DNA of 42,394 nt from Bradyrhizobium sp. S69 (GCF_009766005.1 NZ_LMUK01000041.1:277393-319786), one strand, 5' to 3'. Positions 16,920-25,276 are shown, counted from the first letter of the stretch. The notes: generated by a model not told the origin, from the letters alone. A program made the numbers and translations.

Positions 16920-18215
16920 CTAACCTGAAGCGGGCGCTGGTACAGGCGCAGGCGCCGGCGGATTTTCGGCAACGCCGCCCTTGTACACGCGCGCATAGCG
17001 GCGGCCGAGGCTGGTCAGCACTTCGTAGCCGATGGTGCCGAAATGATGCGCGAGTTCGTCGACCGTGATGCCTTCGCCGATCAGCGTCACCATGTGGCCG
17101 CGCCGCACGGCGTTGTTGGGCAGATCGGTGATATCGACCGCGATCAAATCCATCGAAATGCGGCCGGCGATCGGGCAGCGTTTTCCGGCGACCACGACTT
17201 CGGCGCCGCGGGTGCCGTCATTGGCGCTGGCGGCGCGGAAATAACCGTCGGCATAGCCGGCCGAAACGAGCGCGAGCCGGGTCGGCCGCCGCGCGGTCCA
17301 GGTGCCGCCATAGCCGACGCCTTCACCGCGTTCGACATTGCGGATCTGCACGATGCGGGCTTTCAATTCGGCCACCGGCTGCATCGGGTTGTCGGCTTCC
17401 GGGGTCGGGTTGACGCCGTAGAGTGCGGCCCCCGGACGCACCATGTCGAACTGGAATTGCGCGCCGAGAAAAATGCCCGACGAGTTCGACAGCGCCGCCG
17501 GCACGCCGGAATACAGGCTCGCGATTTCGCGGAAGGCCGTAAGCTGCTTGCCGTTGAGCGGATGGTTGAGGGTCTCGGCGCAGGCGAGGTGGCTCATCAC
17601 CAGCGTGATGCCGTGATCGCCGGCATTGATCCTGGGCACGATGCCCTGGGCTTCCGTGATCGTCAGGCCGAGCCGGTTCATGCCGGTGTCGATGTGAATG
17701 GCGGCGCCGCCGGTCCAGCCGGAGCGCCGGCAGAACACGTCCCACTCGGCCAATTCATTGAGATCGCCGATCACCGGCCGGGCATCGATCCTGGCATAGG
17801 CGTCGCCGCTATTCTGGAAGAAACCGTCGAGCACATAGATCGCCGGCGCAGGCAGTTTCGCGCCTTCTGACGTCGAGGCTTGCGACGACAAGGCTTGCGA
17901 CGACAAGCCTTCCGACGACAAGGCTTCGCGGACCGTGCGTGCTTCGTCCAGCGTGGCGACGAAGAATGTCTTGCAGCCGGCGCCTGCCAGCGCGCGCGCC
18001 ACCGGCCCGGCGCCGCAGCCATAGGCGTCGGCCTTGATCACGCCGGCGCATTCGGCCGGCACGGCGGTTTTCTCGAGCTTGCGCCAGTTGGCGATGAGGG
18101 CGTCGAGATCGACCGTCAGCACGCCGGTCGCGGTGGCGAGCGCCGCGGCCTGATGGGCTTCAGGCGAAAGCAGGGTGCTTTGCGGGACCGCTGTCGGGTC
18201 GGATGCGATGTTCAT
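16920..18215 (-). CDS. alr: Alanine racemase
   Basis: PLP enzyme interconverting L- and D-alanine for peptidoglycan. The PLP lysine is Lys61 (AGVIKADAYGCGA), and the opposing catalytic tyrosine is Tyr302 (GVGYGGTW). The C-terminal barrel ends with FGTIGYEVLTSLGRRYARVY, a family hallmark. At 431 residues it is longer than usual (about 360-390). The excess comes from a leader of about 30 residues and from an Ala/Ser/Gly insertion at residues about 99-119, encoded by 15-bp tandem repeats (17877-17926). The insertion is in a surface region before the AIYVLDG strand and should not harm the active site. It follows dnaB in transcription order, with a repeat element between. Confidence 0.95.
   Translation of the reverse strand: MNIASDPTAVPQSTLLSPEAHQAAALATATGVLTVDLDALIANWRKLEKTAVPAECAGVIKADAYGCGAGPVARALAGAGCKTFFVATLDEARTVREALSSEGLSSQALSSQASTSEGAKLPAPAIYVLDGFFQNSGDAYARIDARPVIGDLNELAEWDVFCRRSGWTGGAAIHIDTGMNRLGLTITEAQGIVPRINAGDHGITLVMSHLACAETLNHPLNGKQLTAFREIASLYSGVPAALSNSSGIFLGAQFQFDMVRPGAALYGVNPTPEADNPMQPVAELKARIVQIRNVERGEGVGYGGTWTARRPTRLALVSAGYADGYFRAASANDGTRGAEVVVAGKRCPIAGRISMDLIAVDITDLPNNAVRRGHMVTLIGEGITVDELAHHFGTIGYEVLTSLGRRYARVYKGGVAENPPAPAPVPAPASG
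17877..17926. repeat. 15-bp tandem repeat within alr
   Basis: Two identical units GGCTTGCGACGACAA (17877-17891, 17892-17906), a third with two substitutions (17907-17921) and the start of a fourth. On the coding (minus) strand each encodes a five-residue unit (LSSQA, LSSQA, LSSEG). Frame is kept because the unit is a multiple of three. Confidence 0.9.
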
Positions 18216-18294
18216 GCCGGGCTTTTACGCGCAGCCAAGCGGCGGTTCAACCGTGCAGGCGGGCGGTACCCCGACGAGCAGGGTTGATCCCGGC

Positions 18295-18417
18295 CTAGAG
18301 CCTTTTCCGTTCCGATTGAATCGGAACGGGGCTCTAGTTTCGGAACGGGGCTCTAGTTCTTGTTATGACGCGTTTTCTTCACGCGAACCGGTGCCCACTT
18401 CGCTCGAAAACGCTCTA
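18295..18417. repeat. Palindromic repeat, GCGTTTTCGAG type, short form with duplicated hairpin arm
   Basis: Runs from CTAGAGCC to GCTCTA. It contains the hairpin CCGTTCCGAT/ATCGGAACGG (18307-18316, 18320-18329), then an exact second copy of TCGGAACGGGGCTCTAG (18321-18337 and 18340-18356), then the GCGTTTTCTTCACGCG...CGCTCGAAAACGC palindrome. The inverse copy is at 27368-27472. Its right end supplies the dnaB stop codon. Confidence 0.9.
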
Positions 18418-19914
18418 ATAGGTCCGTTCCGGCAAATGGCCGTCCTGGGCCAGGTCGCTGAAGCGGGTGAACTGGCCCTCGAATTGGAGTTCGACCATGC
18501 CGGTCGGGCCGTGGCGCTGCTTGGCGATGATGACTTCGGCCTTGCCGTGGGCGAGGTCCATATCGAGCTGCCACTTCGCGTATTCCGGCGTCCCGGGGCG
18601 CGGCTCCTTGTTGGTGAGATAGTATTCCTCGCGGTACACGAACATCACGACGTCGGCGTCCTGTTCGATCGAACCGGATTCACGCAGGTCCGACAGTTGC
18701 GGCCGCTTGTCGTCGCGGCTTTCGACCTGACGCGAGAGCTGCGACAGCGCGATGATCGGAACGGCCAACTCCTTGGCCAGCGCCTTGAGGCTGGTGGTGA
18801 TCTCGGTGACTTCCTGCACCCGGTTGTCGGAACGCTTGCCCGACCCCTGCAACAGCTGGATGTAGTCGACCACGATCAAATCGAGGCCTTTCTGCCGCTT
18901 CAGGCGTCGCGCGCGCGCGGTCAGTTGCGAGATCGACAGGCCGCCGGTTTCGTCGACATAGAGCGGCAGCGATTGCAGCTCGATCGAATGGTTGCGGATC
19001 TTGTCGAAATCCAGCTCGGTGATGCCGCCGCGGCGGATGTTGCTGGAGGCGATGCCGGTCTGCTCGGCGAGAATACGGGTGGCGAGCTGCTCGGCCGACA
19101 TTTCGCAGGAGAAGAAGCCGACGATGCCGCCATTGACGGACTTCATGGTGCCGTCCGGCTGGACCTCGGCATGATGCGCCCTGGCGATGTTGTAGGCGAT
19201 GTTGGTGGCGAGCGCGGTCTTGCCCATGCCGGGACGGCCGGCGAGCACGATCAGATCGGAGTGCTGCAAGCCGCCCATCTTGGTGTCGAGGTCGCGCAAT
19301 CCGGTGGCGATGCCCGACAGCTTGCCGTCGCGTTTATAGGCGTTGGCGGCCATGTCGACCGCGACCGTCAGCGCTTGCGAGAAGCGCTGGAACCCGCCGT
19401 CATAGCGACCGGTCTCGGCCAGTTCGTAGAGCTTGCGCTCGGCATCCTCGATCTGCGCGCGCGGCGCGAAATCCACCGGCGCATCGAACGCGACGTTGAC
19501 CATGTCTTCGCCGATATGAATCAGATCGCGGCGCAGCGCCAAATCATAGACGGTTCGCCCGTAATCCTGGGCATTGATGATGGTGGTCGCCTCGGAGGCG
19601 AGGCGGGCCAGATATTGCCCGATCGTCATGCCGCCGATGTCGGTTTCCGCCGGCAGGAATGTCTTCAGCGTGACCGGGGTCGCGACCTTGCCCATCCGGA
19701 TCAGGCTGCCGGCGGTCTCATAGATGGTCAGATGGAGCGGCTCGAAGAAATGCTTCGGTTCGAGGAAGTCCGACACCCGATAGAATGCGTCATTGTTGAC
19801 CAGGATCGCGCCCAGCAAACTCTGCTCCGCCTCGATATTGTGCGGCGCGCTGCGATAAGCCGGATTCGGCGCGTCGGGAGCGAGTTTGAGAACGTTCGAA
19901 TCAGTCAGGGCCAT
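18415..19914 (-). CDS. dnaB: Replicative DNA helicase
   Basis: Hexameric 5'-3' helicase of the replication fork. The N-terminal primase-interacting domain covers about residues 20-125 (PHNIEAEQSLLGAIL). The RecA-like helicase domain has Walker A GRPGMGKT at residues 227-234, Walker B near LIVVDYIQLL, and the DLRESGSIEQDADVVMFVYR motif. An alphaproteobacterial insert (about 20 residues, AEVQPDGTMKSVNGG) sits before motif 1a. ATG 19914 (MALTDSNVLKLAPD) is chosen over the upstream frame to 20007. No intein. The 499-residue length is normal. The stop TAG is shared with the adjacent repeat. Confidence 0.97.
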   Translation of the reverse strand: MALTDSNVLKLAPDAPNPAYRSAPHNIEAEQSLLGAILVNNDAFYRVSDFLEPKHFFEPLHLTIYETAGSLIRMGKVATPVTLKTFLPAETDIGGMTIGQYLARLASEATTIINAQDYGRTVYDLALRRDLIHIGEDMVNVAFDAPVDFAPRAQIEDAERKLYELAETGRYDGGFQRFSQALTVAVDMAANAYKRDGKLSGIATGLRDLDTKMGGLQHSDLIVLAGRPGMGKTALATNIAYNIARAHHAEVQPDGTMKSVNGGIVGFFSCEMSAEQLATRILAEQTGIASSNIRRGGITELDFDKIRNHSIELQSLPLYVDETGGLSISQLTARARRLKRQKGLDLIVVDYIQLLQGSGKRSDNRVQEVTEITTSLKALAKELAVPIIALSQLSRQVESRDDKRPQLSDLRESGSIEQDADVVMFVYREEYYLTNKEPRPGTPEYAKWQLDMDLAHGKAEVIIAKQRHGPTGMVELQFEGQFTRFSDLAQDGHLPERTY

Positions 19915-20204
19915 GCGCTTGAGTGTTTCTCGGAATTTGTCGGATGCGGGGCGGCGATAAAGCGCTCCTCCGGCGCAAAGCGAAAGCGAAAGCTCGGCGC
20001 TATGCACCGCTGATCAAAAATGTGGATTAGTCGTTCTCGGGCACCGCGTCATGCTTGACGGGTTTCGTGAATGATTTCGCGTGAGCTGCCGCTGGCCGCA
20101 TGCCAAGAGCGAAAATGTTGTGGTGCGGTGTGAACCTTTCGGCGAAGGCGGCGCACATACTGGCAGGGGCAACGAGCGGCTCAGGCCGCGATCTCCGGGC
20201 TGAA

Positions 20205-20330
20205 TCAAATCAGCAGGAGATAGATCAGCGCGATCAAGGCGGCTCCGATGCCGGTGGCGATCAGGATGTAATCGGTCCCGAGGTCACGGCGCGGCGGATC
20301 GAGGGAGGGTCGGGGTGATTTCCGGGTCAT
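20205..20330 (-). CDS. Putative 41-residue single-pass membrane peptide
   Basis: Reads MTRKSPRPSLDPPRRDLGTD followed by a single hydrophobic helix (YILIATGIGAALIALIYLLLI) to the stop. A basic, proline-rich N-terminus followed by a C-terminal membrane helix is a common layout of genuine small membrane proteins, and is unlikely to arise in a random frame of GC-rich DNA. There is no clear Shine-Dalgarno sequence before ATG 20330, which lowers confidence. It is upstream of dnaB on the same strand. No homologue is known to me. Confidence 0.45.
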   Translation of the reverse strand: MTRKSPRPSLDPPRRDLGTDYILIATGIGAALIALIYLLLI

Positions 20331-20761
20331 TACGGAGGTTTAGGGCAGGCGGGCCCGGTCTTCTGTGAAGCGGATCACACCCGGCGGATAATCTTAAGGG
20401 TAGGTTTTCGGGAACAATTTTGCGGTCGGTGGAATTGTTGCCTACGGGCTGCAGTCAGGAACCAGGTTAATGGGTCAAGCGGTCAGGCCACAACGGTTAG
20501 GGTCAGGGCAAGGCTTAGGCATCGAGCGGACCGGTTCGGGCGAGCGCGCGTGGCTGTCCGTGCTGGTCGACACCATGGAGAAGATCTCGCGGGAGAAGGT
20601 TGCGCGCCCGAACGTGCGAACAGCGCCGTGTGACGCCGGGCTGCTGACGATGGTCCGCCAGCAACTGGGGCGTTCCGTGGTTCCGCACCGGCCGGTCAAC
20701 AACGCGGCACGGTCAAGCCACCGAACCAGGGCCGCGATCTGAGGTGTTATCCACCTGCGAT
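20331..20761. other. 431-base stretch without a clear gene
   Basis: An open frame at 20470-20742 (+, 90 codons) is present, but its sequence is Arg/Pro/Ser-rich, has no ribosome-binding site and lacks any recognisable domain. The opposite strand also shows only low-quality frames. The stretch holds the 3' end of the cfa transcript and perhaps the promoter of the small membrane peptide or of dnaB. GGAAC at 20411 resembles half of an EcfG-type stress promoter, but the second half is wrongly spaced. Confidence 0.4.
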
Positions 20762-22012
20762 TTATCCGCCGGCGATCTGCAGCCGCCGGCGCTTGCCGGG
20801 CTCGATGCCGCGCAGTTTCGCTTCCTCGCGACCGATATAGTCCCGCGTCATCGGCACCACGCCTTGACGCTTGGTGAGCTGAATCTGGAAATTCATCAGG
20901 TTCTGCTTGCGGAACGACATTTCCGAGGATGCCAGATAGAATTCCCACATGCGCGCAAAACGCTCGTCGTAGAGCCGCACCGCTTCCTCGCGCCGCGCCA
21001 TGAAACGCTCCCGCCATGCCTTGAGGGTTTCGGCATAGTGCAGCCGCAGGATTTCGATGTCGCACACCAACAGGCCGGCCCGTTCGATCACGGGGATCAC
21101 TTCGGACAGCGCCGGGATATAGCCGCCCGGGAAGATATATTTCGCGATCCAGGGATTGGTGACGTCGGGTCCGTCCGAGCGGCCGATTGAATGCAGCATC
21201 ATCACGCCGTCGTCGGCCAGAAGCTCGGCGCAACGCCGGAAATAGGTCTCGTAGAAATCGACGCCGACATGCTCGAACATGCCGACCGACACGATACGAT
21301 TGAACGGCCCGGGAATATCGCGATAGTCCTCCAGCAGAAACTTCGCCGATCCCGTCAGGTTCTTCTCGGCGGCCCGAGCGTTCGACACCTGCAATTGTTC
21401 GGTCGAGAGCGTGACCCCGGTGACATCGGCGCCGGTTACCTCCGCCAGATACAGCCCAAGGCCTCCCCAGCCGGAGCCGATGTCGAGCACGCGATCGCCC
21501 GGCCGCACCAACAGCTTGGCGGCTAGATGCCGCTTCTTGGCCAGTTGCGCGTCGTCGAGGCTGGTGTCCGGCGTTTCAAAATAGGCGCAGCTGTACTGCT
21601 GGTCGACATCGAGGAACAGCGAATAGAGCCGCCCGTCGAGATCGTAATGCCGCGCGACATTTTCCCGCGCCCGGCCGCGCGGATTGAACTGCCGGGCGTG
21701 CCGGACGAGGTAGCGTACCCACCATTGCAGCTTGGCCCAGCGCGGCAATATCTCGGGTTGATCCAGCAGGATCGCCAGCGCATCCGCGATCGAGCCCTGC
21801 TCGACGACAAAAGTGCCGTCCGTGTAGAGCTCGCCGAGCGCAAGTTCCGGGTTGAGCAAGATCCGACGTTCGCCGTCGGTGGTCAGGAAGCGGACGCAGA
21901 CCGGCTCACCGGTGCCGTCTCCGCACGTGAATTTGGCCCCGCTCGCGGTCGTGAACGTCATCGACCCGCGACGAATGAACTGCGTCAGGAAGTACCGCAA
22001 CAAACGGTCCAT
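20762..22012 (-). CDS. cfa: Cyclopropane-fatty-acyl-phospholipid synthase
   Basis: Transfers a methylene group from S-adenosylmethionine to unsaturated acyl chains of membrane phospholipids, typically in stationary phase or acid stress. The N-terminal domain (1-110) precedes the catalytic part with HYDLDGRLYSLFLD (residues 122-135), CAYFETP, and the SAM-binding VLDIGSGWGGLG (175-186). VGMFEHVG and the HSIGRSD and FPGGYIPALSE motifs follow. ATG 22012 has GGGGTGG seven bases upstream; GTG 22021 is an alternative. 416 residues. Divergent from the CxxCH gene at 22273; the 260-base gap should hold both promoters but none was recognised with confidence. Confidence 0.95.
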   Translation of the reverse strand: MDRLLRYFLTQFIRRGSMTFTTASGAKFTCGDGTGEPVCVRFLTTDGERRILLNPELALGELYTDGTFVVEQGSIADALAILLDQPEILPRWAKLQWWVRYLVRHARQFNPRGRARENVARHYDLDGRLYSLFLDVDQQYSCAYFETPDTSLDDAQLAKKRHLAAKLLVRPGDRVLDIGSGWGGLGLYLAEVTGADVTGVTLSTEQLQVSNARAAEKNLTGSAKFLLEDYRDIPGPFNRIVSVGMFEHVGVDFYETYFRRCAELLADDGVMMLHSIGRSDGPDVTNPWIAKYIFPGGYIPALSEVIPVIERAGLLVCDIEILRLHYAETLKAWRERFMARREEAVRLYDERFARMWEFYLASSEMSFRKQNLMNFQIQLTKRQGVVPMTRDYIGREEAKLRGIEPGKRRRLQIAGG

Positions 22013-22272
22013 CGAAACCACCCCGGAGGGCCAGCAGCGACCAATGCAATCGCTGCCCGCTTCCTCTCCGCCTCAAGCCAACATAATATCGACTTTCCCG
22101 CGCGCTACTGCGTTGTACACAAAGCGGATATTCCGAAATGTCATATTCACGCCCTCAACTTATCTGCGTGCTTCCATTCGCGGGATAATCGGCTAAAAGG
22201 TGACCCGTCGCTTCGGTGCTGCCATCTGGACACTGGAAGCGATTTCCTTCCGCATTTTGGAGAACTAAGAGA

Positions 22273-23343
22273 ATGTTGAACCGAGCGCTCGTTTTAGCGA
22301 CGGTGATGCTTCTGATCGGCTGTTTCGCGGCGGCCCCGGCGCATGCGCAGGCAACAAATCTCGAGGCCGGCAAAAGTCCTTCGCAGATTTTCGCCGGGAC
22401 CTGCACCGTCTGCCACAAGAGCCCGCGGGGTCTTCTCAAGACCATGTCCGCCGCAGCGCTGCCGGGCTTCCTGCGCCAGCACTACACCACGAGCCCGGAC
22501 ATGGCCGGGCTGCTCAGCTCTTACCTTGTATCCAACGGGGCTGCCGACAAGCGGTATCAGGGCAAGGACGCCAAATCCGACGGCAAGCCGCAAGGCCAGC
22601 CTGGCGCTGCGCCGCAGCTCGATCGCCAGGGTCGTCCGGTGCATACGTCCGCGCCCGCGCGAGATCCGGCGAAGCCGCAGGCCGAGCAGCAGCCGGCCGC
22701 GAAGCCGGATAGCGCTGCAATTTCGCCGCAGGACGACGGCGCGCGCAAGGGCCGCAAGCGGCTGGCGCGTCCGGCGGAGGAGGGTGCGCAACCGGCCGAG
22801 GATGAGACCGCCGTCCGCCAGAGCGGCGAGCGTGGTCCCGACGGCCGCAAGCTCAGCGCCAAGCAGCGGTTGAGCAAGCGCGGCAAACCGGGCGAGGAAC
22901 TGCCCAAAGGCGATGCCGCCAAAACCGATAGCGGCAACGAAGCACCCGCGGCGTCCACCGCGACAAAGGAAGACAGACCGGCGGGCGAAGCCACCAAGAA
23001 CGATGGCGCCAAGGTATCGGACAAGCCGTCGGACGAAACCGCCAAGGTCGAATCCCCGAAAGAGACCGCACCGAAAGCGCCCGCTGGCCAGACCCCGGCG
23101 CAACGCGCCGATCCGCTGCCAGCGGTCACACCCGCGCCGGCGGCTTCGCCGCCCGCAGCGGCCGCCCCTGCCGGTGGCCCGGCGGAGCAGGCGGCTGGTT
23201 CATCGGCTCCGTCAGCAAAGCCTGCGGCTCCGGCAGCGGCGTCTCCGCCGGCCCAAGCTGCGGCGTCCGAGCCTGCGGCGGCGGCGTCTCCGGCACCATC
23301 TTCGACTCCGGCAGCGTCGCCCCAGCCTCCGATTTCGCGATAG
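22273..23343 (+). CDS. Secreted CxxCH (haem-c-like) protein with long disordered tail
   Basis: A 356-residue protein. Signal peptide MLNRALVLATVMLLIGCFAAAPAHA is followed by a compact domain of about 65 residues with a single CxxCH motif (CTVCH, residues 44-48), and a plausible Met ligand in YTTSPDM (residue 77). From about residue 95 it is low complexity, rich in Ala, Pro, Lys, Asp and Gln, reaching the end. The layout looks like a mini cytochrome c fused to a disordered region; covalent haem is inferred from the motif alone. The preceding C in LLIGCF is in the hydrophobic core and is not a good lipobox. ATG 22273 starts the signal peptide. Transcription should stop at the hairpin 23450-23478. 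Confidence 0.8.
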   Translation: MLNRALVLATVMLLIGCFAAAPAHAQATNLEAGKSPSQIFAGTCTVCHKSPRGLLKTMSAAALPGFLRQHYTTSPDMAGLLSSYLVSNGAADKRYQGKDAKSDGKPQGQPGAAPQLDRQGRPVHTSAPARDPAKPQAEQQPAAKPDSAAISPQDDGARKGRKRLARPAEEGAQPAEDETAVRQSGERGPDGRKLSAKQRLSKRGKPGEELPKGDAAKTDSGNEAPAASTATKEDRPAGEATKNDGAKVSDKPSDETAKVESPKETAPKAPAGQTPAQRADPLPAVTPAPAASPPAAAAPAGGPAEQAAGSSAPSAKPAAPAAASPPAQAAASEPAAAASPAPSSTPAASPQPPISR

Positions 23344-23449
23344 CATCCCCGCGCTCTGACGGGGGAATATGAATTGAACTTGTTGTCGCCGGCAACGGCG
23401 AGCGGCTGATCTGCGGGGCGCACGCGATCAAGCCGGGACGGCAAAAATT

Positions 23450-23478
23450 TCAAGCCCGGCCTGATAGGCCGGGCTTGA
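23450..23478. terminator. Strong bidirectional intrinsic terminator
   Basis: A 13-bp perfect stem (23450-23462 with 23466-23478) around the loop GAT. On the minus strand, serving rplI, it is followed by AATTTTT; on the plus strand by TTGGTTT. It separates the convergent CxxCH gene and the rplI operon. Confidence 0.85.
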
Positions 23479-23508
23479 TTGGTTTCAATTCGAAGCAGGC
23501 CAGCAGGC

Positions 23509-24105
23509 TTACTCGGGGGCCGCTTCTTCCTGCGGTTCCTCGTCGCGGCGCGCTTCCGGATCGAAGAATTCGCCGGCAGCGGCGAGCGCCTCGGCGGCGG
23601 CGTCCTGATCTTCCTGGCGGGTCGAGATGTCCTCGCCGCGGTTGATGCGTTCGGCTTCGTCGGCGCTGCGCGCAACGGTCACGCTGACGCTGACTTCGAC
23701 TTCCGGATGCACGGCGATCGAGATCTTGTGCTTGCCGATGGTCTTGATCGGCGCGTCCAGCATGACCTGGCTGCGGGCAATGGTAACGCCATCGGATTCG
23801 AACGAGCTAATGATGTCGCGAACGCTGACCGAACCGAACAGCTGACCGGTTTCGGAGGCCTGACGCAGCACGACGACGTTGCGGCCGTCGATCTTCTCGG
23901 CGACCTTGGTGGCCTCACCCTTGGCCTTCAGGTTGTTGGCTTCGAGTTCGACCTTCATGCCCTCGAACTTGGCGCGATTATCCGTGGTGGCGCGCAGCGC
24001 CTTGCCGCGCTTCAACAGGAAATTGCGGGCAAATCCGTCCTTGACGCGGACCACTTCGCCCATGTGGCCGAGCTTGGCGACGCGTTCCAGCAAAATGACT
24101 TCCAT
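23509..24105 (-). CDS. rplI: 50S ribosomal protein L9
   Basis: Binds 23S rRNA at the base of the L1 stalk. The N-terminal domain begins MEVILLERVAKLGHMGEVV and includes the GFARNFLLKRGKA signature (residues 24-36), followed by the long connecting helix and a C-terminal domain. The protein has 198 residues against about 148 in E. coli; the excess is an acidic, Glu/Ala-rich tail (AAEALAAAGEFFDPEARRDEEPQEEAAPE) common in Bradyrhizobium-type L9. ATG 24105 is preceded by AAAGGAG, seven bases away. It is the last gene of the rpsF-rpsR-DUF2232-rplI cluster. Confidence 0.97.
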   Translation of the reverse strand: MEVILLERVAKLGHMGEVVRVKDGFARNFLLKRGKALRATTDNRAKFEGMKVELEANNLKAKGEATKVAEKIDGRNVVVLRQASETGQLFGSVSVRDIISSFESDGVTIARSQVMLDAPIKTIGKHKISIAVHPEVEVSVSVTVARSADEAERINRGEDISTRQEDQDAAAEALAAAGEFFDPEARRDEEPQEEAAPE

Positions 24106-24165
24106 CTTCGTTCTCCTTTGATGTGCAATGAAGTGTGGGTTGAGAGTTAGGGTGAACCTTTGTGC

Positions 24166-25137
24166 TCATGCGGCGGGCAGCGGCGGCGGCTTGCTTCGCA
24201 TATAGCGTTGTCTGAGGCCGAACACGGCGTCGGCCAGACCGAGTGCGGCCATCGCCAGCATCAGCCAGCTGAACAGCGCAACGATCACGTAGGTGAAGCT
24301 CAGCCAGATCGGACGATTCCTCAGCGCCAGCGTCAGGGTGTGCAGGACGGCAAAGCCGATCAGCGCGTAGGCCATCATCAAGGCGGCCGTGACGGTCTGC
24401 GCCAGTATCGCGGGCATCCCGCCAATAAAGCAGAACGCGATCGCGAGCGAAAAAGCCGCCAGCGTCATCGGCGGCAGCGCGACGCTTCGAAGATCAGGCC
24501 AGGGGCGATGCAACCGTCCCGACGTCGCGGTGACTTTCGCGGCGAGCCAGAGGTTGAGCGTCAGCGTCATCATGGCGACGACCGCGGCGGCCGCCGGTGC
24601 GATGCTCGCGAGCGCCTCGATCGTCCGTTTTGTTTCTTCGCTCGACACATCGTCCGGATGCCAGATCAGCATCAGGCCGCGCCCGATCACGCTGGTGATG
24701 GTCGCAGCGTCGGTCCCCAGCGTCAGCAGGACCGACATCGTGGTCAGTGCGGCAAAGCCGGCGATCCAGATCAGGATACGGCCGACCGGATACCATTCGA
24801 GCACCGGCGTCGCCGGCGCTGCGCCATCGCCCGAAGATGCCTGATGGGCCGTCGGCCGTCCAAGCAACGCCAGATGCCCGAGCCACCAGGCGGGCAGGGC
24901 AATCGCGACGACGAAAGCGATGCAATAGGGCAGACCGAACAGCGCGCCGAGCGCGATCGCGGCCGCGATACCGCCGATGGTGGCACAGAGCGGCCCCCAT
25001 CCGAGCGCCGCCACCATCAGCGGCAGGGGCGCCAAATAAAGCAGCAGCACTGAGATCAGCTCGCCCGATACCATCGAGGCGAACATCAGCGCCGACGCGC
25101 AGCCGGCCGCAATGGCAATGAGAACGATCGCGATCAT
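24166..25137 (-). CDS. DUF2232 family multispanning membrane protein
   Basis: A 323-residue membrane protein with about eight to nine hydrophobic segments, of the family commonly found between rpsR and rplI in Rhizobiales. The start LMIAIVLIAIAAGCASALMFAS gives a first helix at once; ATG 25137 was chosen for this reason. A longer frame to 25230 exists, but AAAGGAG upstream supports the shorter start, though at 12 bases it is slightly far. Function is unknown; resemblance to the permease-like Gmx/YybS proteins is general. The last helix is followed by a basic tail (RQRYMRSKPPPLPAA). Confidence 0.85.
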   Translation of the reverse strand: MIAIVLIAIAAGCASALMFASMVSGELISVLLLYLAPLPLMVAALGWGPLCATIGGIAAAIALGALFGLPYCIAFVVAIALPAWWLGHLALLGRPTAHQASSGDGAAPATPVLEWYPVGRILIWIAGFAALTTMSVLLTLGTDAATITSVIGRGLMLIWHPDDVSSEETKRTIEALASIAPAAAAVVAMMTLTLNLWLAAKVTATSGRLHRPWPDLRSVALPPMTLAAFSLAIAFCFIGGMPAILAQTVTAALMMAYALIGFAVLHTLTLALRNRPIWLSFTYVIVALFSWLMLAMAALGLADAVFGLRQRYMRSKPPPLPAA

Positions 25138-25235
25138 CAGCTGTCCCGCTCCTTTCGAGCGGTTAGAGGTTCTCGTGAACCCCAACCATCGGCGACCGGA
25201 CGACCCGGAAGCCTTATGAATTAAAATCAAGATGT

Positions 25236-25263
25236 CACTCCGCCGCGTTGGCGCGGCGGAGTG
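25236..25263 (-). terminator. Intercistronic hairpin downstream of rpsR
   Basis: A 12-bp perfect stem (25236-25247 with 25252-25263; CACTCCGCCGCG/CGCGGCGGAGTG), loop TTGG, lying 13 bases after the rpsR stop codon. On the minus strand it is followed by ACATCTTGATTTTAA, which is only moderately T-rich. It could terminate part of the transcripts or protect the S6-S18 message from 3' decay, giving different levels of S6/S18 and of DUF2232/L9. Confidence 0.7.
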
Positions 25264-25276
25264 AAAGATTACCGTG

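Noticed and set aside
18175..20013. Long plus-strand open frame opposite dnaB
   Set aside because: It is the antisense shadow of dnaB: it covers almost exactly the same span, and its translation is rich in Arg, His, Gly and Asp with no domain. GC-rich genes commonly show such frames.
20411..20439. EcfG-like general-stress promoter (GGAAC ... GTT)
   Set aside because: The spacer is about 20 bases instead of 16-17, so the match is not convincing.
20470..20742. Plus-strand open frame of 90 codons between the small membrane peptide and cfa
   Set aside because: No ribosome-binding site, no recognisable domain, and composition typical of chance frames in GC-rich DNA. Kept only as part of the intergenic note.
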